Positions 59,568-64,000 of a stretch of DNA of 64,000 nucleotides are shown here, piece by piece. The DNA comes from Streptomyces minutiscleroticus (GTDB taxonomy: Bacteria > Actinomycetota > Actinomycetes > Streptomycetales > Streptomycetaceae). Location of the stretch: contig NZ_BMVU01000040.1 of NCBI RefSeq assembly GCF_014650875.1, forward strand, positions 1 through 64,000, in the 5' to 3' direction. A program made the position numbers and the translations under genes. The notes under the pieces are model-generated. The model worked only from the letters and a program-made list of their open reading frames with translations. It did no database searches and was not told the origin of the DNA. Position 1 is the stretch's first letter. Each line of letters starts with the position of its first letter.

Positions 59568-59587
59568 TTGCAAGCACCCGCTTGCAA
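59568..59587. promoter_or_regulatory. Perfect inverted repeat upstream of the XRE regulator
   Basis: TTGCAAGC-ACCC-GCTTGCAA, 8-bp perfect arms, 31-50 bases before the XRE start and about 65 bases before the histidine phosphatase start. It is centred in the divergent promoter region, so it could control both genes, most simply by XRE autoregulation. Confidence 0.65.
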
Positions 59588-59617
59588 GAGTTAGCGAAAG
59601 TGGTGCACAGTAGGGCC

Positions 59618-60193
59618 ATGGCATCGCTCAACGTCGGCAATCTCGGCGAGTACCTGCGCGAACAGCGGCGCAACGCGCAGCTGTCGCTGCGGCAGCTCGC
59701 CGACGCCGCCGGGGTGTCCAATCCGTACCTGAGCCAGATCGAGCGCGGGCTGCGCAAGCCGAGCGCGGAGGTGCTGCAGCAGGTCGCCAAGGCCCTGCGG
59801 ATCTCCGCCGAGACGCTGTACGTGCGGGCCGGGATCCTCGACGCCGAGCGGGACCGGGACGAGGTGGAGACGCGTGCAGTCATCCTCGCCGACCCGACCC
59901 TGAACGAGCGGCAGAAGCAGGTGCTGCTCCAGATCTACGAGTCCTTCCGCAAGGAGAACGGATTTGAGGGTCCTCAGGCGGCCGGGGGGACCGGGGACGC
60001 CCGGGACGCCGCCGGCACGGCCGGCGAGGGCGATGCCGAGGCGTACGGGTCCCGCGCCGCGCGCGAGCCGTACGCACGGGGGGACCGGGAGGACCGCGGC
60101 GGCCGGCCGGCCGGGCGGGACGACCAGGACCAGCGCGACCAGCAGCACCCGAACGACCCGAACGACGAGCAGGACCAGCGGTCCGCGAGTTGA
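59618..60193 (+). CDS. XRE-family DNA-binding regulator
   Basis: A 191-residue protein with an N-terminal helix-turn-helix (LGEYLREQRRNAQLSLRQLADAAGVSNPYLSQIERGLRKPSAEVLQQVAKAL, about residues 8-60), a middle segment RDEVETRAVILADPTLNERQKQVLLQIYESFRKEN, and a disordered acidic C-terminal tail rich in Asp/Gln/Arg. It probably regulates itself through the palindrome upstream and perhaps the HBHA-like gene that follows. The longer frame starting 22 codons earlier would run through the palindrome and is rejected. Confidence 0.88.
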   Translation: MASLNVGNLGEYLREQRRNAQLSLRQLADAAGVSNPYLSQIERGLRKPSAEVLQQVAKALRISAETLYVRAGILDAERDRDEVETRAVILADPTLNERQKQVLLQIYESFRKENGFEGPQAAGGTGDARDAAGTAGEGDAEAYGSRAAREPYARGDREDRGGRPAGRDDQDQRDQQHPNDPNDEQDQRSAS

Positions 60194-60386
60194 TCCGGCG
60201 GGCCGGTCCGGCCGGCCGGGGCCCGTGCCCCGGCGCCGGAACCGGTGCCCGCACCGGCGGGACGGCGCGGTGACCGGCGACGGGGCCGGCTCCGGCGGCC
60301 CGCCGGCACGACCGGCCCGGTCCGGCGACCGCGGCGCACCGACCACACACCCTCACGCTGCAAGCGATTCCGGGAGGACCATCGTC

Positions 60387-60998
60387 ATGGCCATCACCGA
60401 CGACCTGCGCAAGACCCTCAGCGACCCGACCCCGCTCTACTTCGCCGTCGGCACCGCCGACCTGGCCATCCAGCAGGCCAAGAAGGTGCCCGGGCTGGTG
60501 GAGCAGTTGCGCGCCGAGGCCCCGGCCCGGGTCGAGGCCGTGCGCAACGCCGACCCCAAGACCGTCCAGGAGAAGGCCGCCGCCCGCGCCAAGGAGGCGC
60601 AGGAGACCATCCAGACCAAGGTCTCCGGGTTCATCAACACCCTGGACGCCGACCTGAAGAAGCTCGGCGAGCAGGCCCAGGACCTCGCCCTGCGCGGCGT
60701 CGGCGTGGCCGCCGAGTACGCCGTGAAGGCCCGCGAGACCTACGAGAAGGTCGCCGAGCACGGCGAGCAGACCGTGCGCACCTGGCGCGGCGAGGCGGCC
60801 GAGGAGATCGAGGAACTCGCGATCGCCGTCGAGCCGAAGGCCGAGCCGGACGAGGGCGAGATCAAGGTCGCCGAGAAGACCGCGGAGACCGAGGCCGGGG
60901 CCGAGGCGGCCAAGAAGGCGGCCGTCAAGAAGGCCCCGGTGCGCAAGACCGCCCCGGCCGCTCCCGCCGCGAAGAAGACCACGCCGCCCACGCCGTGA
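60387..60998 (+). CDS. HBHA-like coiled-coil protein with Lys/Ala/Pro-rich tail
   Basis: A 203-residue protein: an N-terminal helical region (DDLRKTLSDPTPLYFAVGTADLAIQQAKKVPGLVEQLRAEAP), a long coiled coil, and a tail rich in Lys, Ala and Pro (about 160-203), the plan of mycobacterial heparin-binding hemagglutinin. There is no signal peptide. In Streptomyces its role is unknown; links to lipid inclusions or cell-surface adhesion are only inferred from the mycobacterial protein. CGGGAGG precedes the ATG. A perfect terminator follows. Confidence 0.82.
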   Translation: MAITDDLRKTLSDPTPLYFAVGTADLAIQQAKKVPGLVEQLRAEAPARVEAVRNADPKTVQEKAAARAKEAQETIQTKVSGFINTLDADLKKLGEQAQDLALRGVGVAAEYAVKARETYEKVAEHGEQTVRTWRGEAAEEIEELAIAVEPKAEPDEGEIKVAEKTAETEAGAEAAKKAAVKKAPVRKTAPAAPAAKKTTPPTP

Positions 60999-61006
60999 CG
61001 GCGGTG

Positions 61007-61039
61007 ACGGGCCGGGCACCCTCGGGGTGCCCGGCCCGT
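61007..61039 (+). terminator. Terminator after the HBHA-like gene
   Basis: A perfect 14-bp stem, ACGGGCCGGGCACC and complement, 5-base loop, starting eight bases past the stop codon. Confidence 0.85.
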
Positions 61040-61093
61040 TCTACGGGTACGGTGACCGCGTAGGAGCCGGAGAACGGGCGAGAGAACGGGCGG

Positions 61094-61444
61094 GTGGACA
61101 GCGTGTTGATGTTGGGCTTCGCGGGGTTCCTGGGGCTGCTGAAGATCGTCCTGATGGGCCTCGCCGCGTTCGGTCTCGTCGACGCCCTGTTCCGGCGCGA
61201 GGACGCCTTCCGGGCCGCCGACAAGCAGAGCAAGCCGTTCTGGACGATCATCCTCGCCCTGGCGCTGATCGTCAGCTACCTCTTCTCGATCCTGTCGTTC
61301 CTGCCGGTCATCGGCGTCATCGCCAGCATCGTCTACATCGTGGACGTGCGCCCGGCCCTGCGCTCCCTGCCCGGCGGCGGCCGCACCGGCCGCCGCGGCT
61401 CCAGCAGCGACGGCCCGTACGGGCCCTACAACGGCGGCCGCTGA
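61094..61444 (+). CDS. DUF2516 family membrane protein
   Basis: A 116-residue protein with an N-terminal helix (GFLGLLKIVLMGLAAFGLVDALF), the polar loop RREDAFRAADKQSKPFWTII and two further hydrophobic stretches, then VDVRPALRSLPGGG and a Gly/Arg-rich tail. This fits actinobacterial DUF2516. GTG start; function unknown. It commonly lies near the HBHA-like gene. Confidence 0.82.
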   Translation: MDSVLMLGFAGFLGLLKIVLMGLAAFGLVDALFRREDAFRAADKQSKPFWTIILALALIVSYLFSILSFLPVIGVIASIVYIVDVRPALRSLPGGGRTGRRGSSSDGPYGPYNGGR

Positions 61445-61502
61445 CCGACGCCGCCGTCCCCGCCCGCTGCCGGCCGCAGGCGTCCGTCGCCGGGACCGGG
61501 CC

Positions 61503-62906
61503 TCAGCCCGTCCGGTCCAGCAGCAGGACCGCCACGTCGTCCGTCAGCTCGCCCCCGCCGAGCTCGCGCACCTCGTCCACCGTCGCCTGGAGCAGCTCCT
61601 CGCCCCGCAGCCCCTGCGCGAGGCGGCGGCGGACCACCTCCACCATGCCGTCCTGGCCCAGCCGCTCGTTGCCCTCCCCGACGTGGCCCTCTATCAGACC
61701 GTCCGTGTAGAGCATCAGGCTCCACGCACCGCCCAGCTCGACCTCCTGGCGCGGCCAGCGGGCGCCCTCCAGCAGGCCGAGCGCCGGTCCGTTGTCCTCG
61801 CAGGGCAGCAGGCGGGCGGGTACGCCGGGCCGGGCGAGCAGCGGGGACGGGTGCCCGGCCAGGCACAGTCCCGCGCTCCGCCCGTCGGGCGCGATGTCCA
61901 CCGTGCACAGCGTCGCGAAGATCTCCTCGCTCTCGCGCTCGTGCTCCAGGACCCGCTGGAGCGTCGACAGCAGCTCGTCGCCGCACAGGCCCGCGAAGGT
62001 CAGCGCCCGCCAGGCGATGCGCAGCTCCACGCCGAGCGCCGCCTCGTCGGGCCCGTGGCCGCAGACGTCGCCGATCATGGCGTGCACGGTGCCGTCCGGG
62101 GTCCGCACGGTGTCGTAGAAGTCGCCGCCGAGCAGGGCCCGCGACCGGCCGGGCCGGTAGCGGGCGGCGAACCGCAGCGAGGAGCCCTCGAGGAGCGGCG
62201 TCGGCAGCAGGCCGCGCTCCAGGCGGGCGTTCTCCTGGGCGCGCAGCCGGGACTCGGTGAGCCGGCGCTCGGCGGTGTCGGAGCGCTTGCGCGCCACCGC
62301 GTACCGGATCGCGCGGCTGAGCAGCCGGCCGTCCAGCTCGTCGCGGAAGAGGTAGTCCTGGGCGCCCTCGCGCACCGCGTCCGCGCCCGCCTCGGCGTCC
62401 CCGGACGCGGTGAGCGCGAGGACGGCGTGCCGGGGCGCGAGCCGCAGCACGTGCTTGAGCGCGGCCAGCTCGTCCTGCTCCCCGTCCCCGCCCTCGGCGG
62501 CCCGGCCGGGGACGGGCAGCGCGAGGTCGAGCAGGATGCAGTGCACGTCGTCGGTGAGCAGCCGCTCGGCCTCGGTGAGGTTGCGGGCGCTGCGGACGCG
62601 GATGGGCTTGCCGGCGGCGTCGAGCATCGCGGGGACGCTCAGCGCGCCGGCCGGGTCGTCCTCGATCACGAGCAGCGTCAGACCGGCGCCGGACGGCGCG
62701 GTGCCGGCCGTGGCACCGGTCGTGGTGCCGCCGCCGGGCACGGCCCGGGCGGCCGGGTCCGCCGCTCCGCCGCCGTCGGGAGCGCCGGGCCGGCCGCCGA
62801 GTCCCCCGGACGCCCCGGACGAGGGCGCGATCGGCGAGGACGCGGTCGGCGCCGGACCGCCTTCCACGGCGGGGATGGCTCTCTGCCGCGGTACGGGTAC
62901 GGTCAT
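61503..62906 (-). CDS. Receiver-domain SpoIIE/PP2C serine phosphatase
   Basis: A 467-residue signalling protein. After a Pro/Gly-rich start comes a receiver-like domain (LLVIEDDPAG, phosphorylated Asp in CILLDLALPVPG), a short coiled coil and a PP2C/SpoIIE phosphatase domain (GGDFYDTV, MIGDVCGHGPDEAA, LMLYTDGLIEG, DDVAVLLL). Such proteins dephosphorylate anti-anti-sigma factors and so release sigma factors under stress. GGAAGGA precedes the ATG at 62906. No anti-sigma gene is nearby, so the target is unknown. Confidence 0.9.
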   Translation of the reverse strand: MTVPVPRQRAIPAVEGGPAPTASSPIAPSSGASGGLGGRPGAPDGGGAADPAARAVPGGGTTTGATAGTAPSGAGLTLLVIEDDPAGALSVPAMLDAAGKPIRVRSARNLTEAERLLTDDVHCILLDLALPVPGRAAEGGDGEQDELAALKHVLRLAPRHAVLALTASGDAEAGADAVREGAQDYLFRDELDGRLLSRAIRYAVARKRSDTAERRLTESRLRAQENARLERGLLPTPLLEGSSLRFAARYRPGRSRALLGGDFYDTVRTPDGTVHAMIGDVCGHGPDEAALGVELRIAWRALTFAGLCGDELLSTLQRVLEHERESEEIFATLCTVDIAPDGRSAGLCLAGHPSPLLARPGVPARLLPCEDNGPALGLLEGARWPRQEVELGGAWSLMLYTDGLIEGHVGEGNERLGQDGMVEVVRRRLAQGLRGEELLQATVDEVRELGGGELTDDVAVLLLDRTG

Positions 62907-63204
62907 CGTCTTGGGTTCCTTCCCTCCCCCCGAGGGCACGGCGGGCGAGGGGCCCTCGGACCGCCGACGGGGACCATAGCGGTAGCCGCGCTCTCATAGG
63001 AACGCGGTGCGGCAAGCCGCCAGTGTCATATGCCGGTTTCCGTACCGCACTTGGGCACGCCGACGACCTGCGCGGATGACGAACGTCACGCGGGGCGCGG
63101 CCCGTCTTCACCTCGTACGTGCCGGGGGTCACGTGGGGTATGTCACGCGACCGGAACCCGTCGGGTCGAGGCCGGAAACCACGGCGGGCCGAGCCCGCCG
63201 CCCG

Positions 63205-64000
63205 TCACTTGTCCGGGCGCACGACCCCGAGGATCGGCATGGAGCCCGCGCCCGCGACGGTCACCGTCCGGCCCGGCCGCGGCGCGTGCACCATGGAGCC
63301 CTCGCCGATGTACATCGCGACGTGGCTGGCGTCGGAGTTGTAGATGACGAGGTCGCCCGGCCGCATGTCCTCGACGTCGACCCGGGGCAGCTGCCTCCAC
63401 TGCTCCTGCGAGGTGCGGGGGATGACGAGGCCCGCCGCCGCCCAGGCCTGGGAGGTCAGCCCCGAGCAGTCGTACGTCCTGGGCCCCTCGGCGCCCCACT
63501 CGTAGGGCTTGCCCGTCTGCGCCATCGCGTACGCGACGGCCTTCTCGCCCCGGGTCGAGGCCTCGCCGGCGGCCCCGTCGAGGACGCCGGAGTCGAGCCA
63601 GGCGGCCTGCGCCTTCCGCGCGGCCTCCCGCTCCAGCTTCGCCAGCCGCTCCTTCTCCTCCTCCTCGAGCTGCGACTCCAGCTCCCGCGCGGCCGCGATC
63701 TGCTTCTTGACCTCCTTCTTCGCCTCGGCCTTGGCCTTGCGGTCGGCCTCCAGCCTGCGCCACTGGGCCGAGGCGTCCCTGCTGTACTGCCGCAGGTCCT
63801 CCTGGGCGCGGGCCAGCTCGTCGAGCAGGTCCTTGGTCGCCCGCTGGCCCCGGCGGGTCCGCTCGGCGCCGTCGAGGAACGCCTCCGGGTCCTCGCTGAG
63901 CGCCAGCCGGGCCTCGTCCGGCAGGCCGCCGGTGCGGTACTGGGCGCGGGCCGCGGCGCCCGCACGGTCCTTCAGGCCGTCCAGCCTGGCCTGCCCGGTG
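63205..64000 (-). CDS. NlpC/P60 cell-wall endopeptidase with N-terminal coiled coil (5' part beyond window)
   Basis: At least 265 codons; the frame is open to the window edge, so the start lies outside. The visible N-terminal part is a long coiled coil (ARAQEDLRQYSRD ... LEEEEKERLAKLEREA). The C-terminal NlpC/P60 domain has Cys in RTYDCSGLTSQAW, His in NSDASHVAMYIGEG and the usual QEQWRQLPRV and MRPGDLVIY. This domain order matches RipA/RpfB-partner-like peptidoglycan hydrolases that cut the stem peptide; the coiled coil typically keeps the enzyme in check. It ends just after VVRPDK. Confidence 0.9.
   Translation of the reverse strand, partial: TGQARLDGLKDRAGAAARAQYRTGGLPDEARLALSEDPEAFLDGAERTRRGQRATKDLLDELARAQEDLRQYSRDASAQWRRLEADRKAKAEAKKEVKKQIAAARELESQLEEEEKERLAKLEREAARKAQAAWLDSGVLDGAAGEASTRGEKAVAYAMAQTGKPYEWGAEGPRTYDCSGLTSQAWAAAGLVIPRTSQEQWRQLPRVDVEDMRPGDLVIYNSDASHVAMYIGEGSMVHAPRPGRTVTVAGAGSMPILGVVRPDK

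Overview
This window comes from a Streptomyces chromosome. The DNA is very GC-rich with strong third-position GC bias, GTG starts are common, several genes look leaderless, and it carries actinobacterial or Streptomyces marker genes: CsoR, GlnR, the nickel regulator Nur, the WhiG anti-sigma factor RsiG, mycothiol synthase and class II HelD. The gene order resembles the S. coelicolor SCO41xx-SCO42xx core region as I remember it; no database was searched.

Layout. 1-0.8 kb: the 3' end of a 5S rRNA gene (end of an rrn operon), its terminator and a GNAT acetyltransferase. 0.86-8.4 kb: a leftward chain of overlapping genes that looks like a chromosomal type IV secretion-type machine (small two-helix pilin-like protein, VirB8/TcpC-like, VirB6-like, SCO6880/PrgI-like, VirB4 ATPase, VirD4-like protein with a degenerate P-loop). 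A divergent lytic transglycosylase/NlpC hydrolase and a PAP2 phosphatase follow. 10.9-12.5 kb: an exported flavoprotein oxidoreductase. 12.6-28.1 kb: phosphate and polyphosphate functions, with a four-unit PHO box and pstSCAB converging on a Pit/PhoU-like pair, then csoR, a NUDIX-CHAD-ppk operon, mshD and a secreted 5'-nucleotidase.

28.2-38.9 kb is a more variable stretch: a 44-residue Lys/Ala-rich protein with its own promoter, a 24-bp tandem repeat, an ABC exporter whose 3' end runs into a frameshifted pectate lyase, an OmpR-type two-component system beside an HtrA-like protease, a secreted trypsin-like protease with C-terminal repeats, and a LacI regulator. 38.9-48.8 kb: glnR, a decayed alpha/beta hydrolase, a MoaD/ThiS-like carrier, a repeat-rich membrane protein, an LmeA-like lipid-binding protein, a cysteine-containing leader peptide ahead of a sulfurtransferase, then nitrobindin, nur, ygfZ and dtd.

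49-64 kb: rsiG, an asparaginase-like protein, an Eis-like acetyltransferase, two paralogous divergent modules (tiny membrane protein / GntR regulator) sharing near-identical operators, a HAD phosphatase, a TetR regulator beside a HelD-type RNA polymerase helicase, a histidine phosphatase, an XRE regulator, an HBHA-like protein, a SpoIIE-type phosphatase with a receiver domain, and an NlpC/P60 hydrolase cut by the right edge.

The most interesting signals are: (i) a three-unit, 11-bp-period CTCAG element upstream of both the 44-residue gene and the HtrA-like gene that flank an OmpR-family system; (ii) the duplicated GntR/mini-membrane modules; (iii) the VirD4-like protein without a canonical P-loop; (iv) the G6-tract frameshift in pectate lyase and its odd tail-to-tail fusion with the ABC gene.
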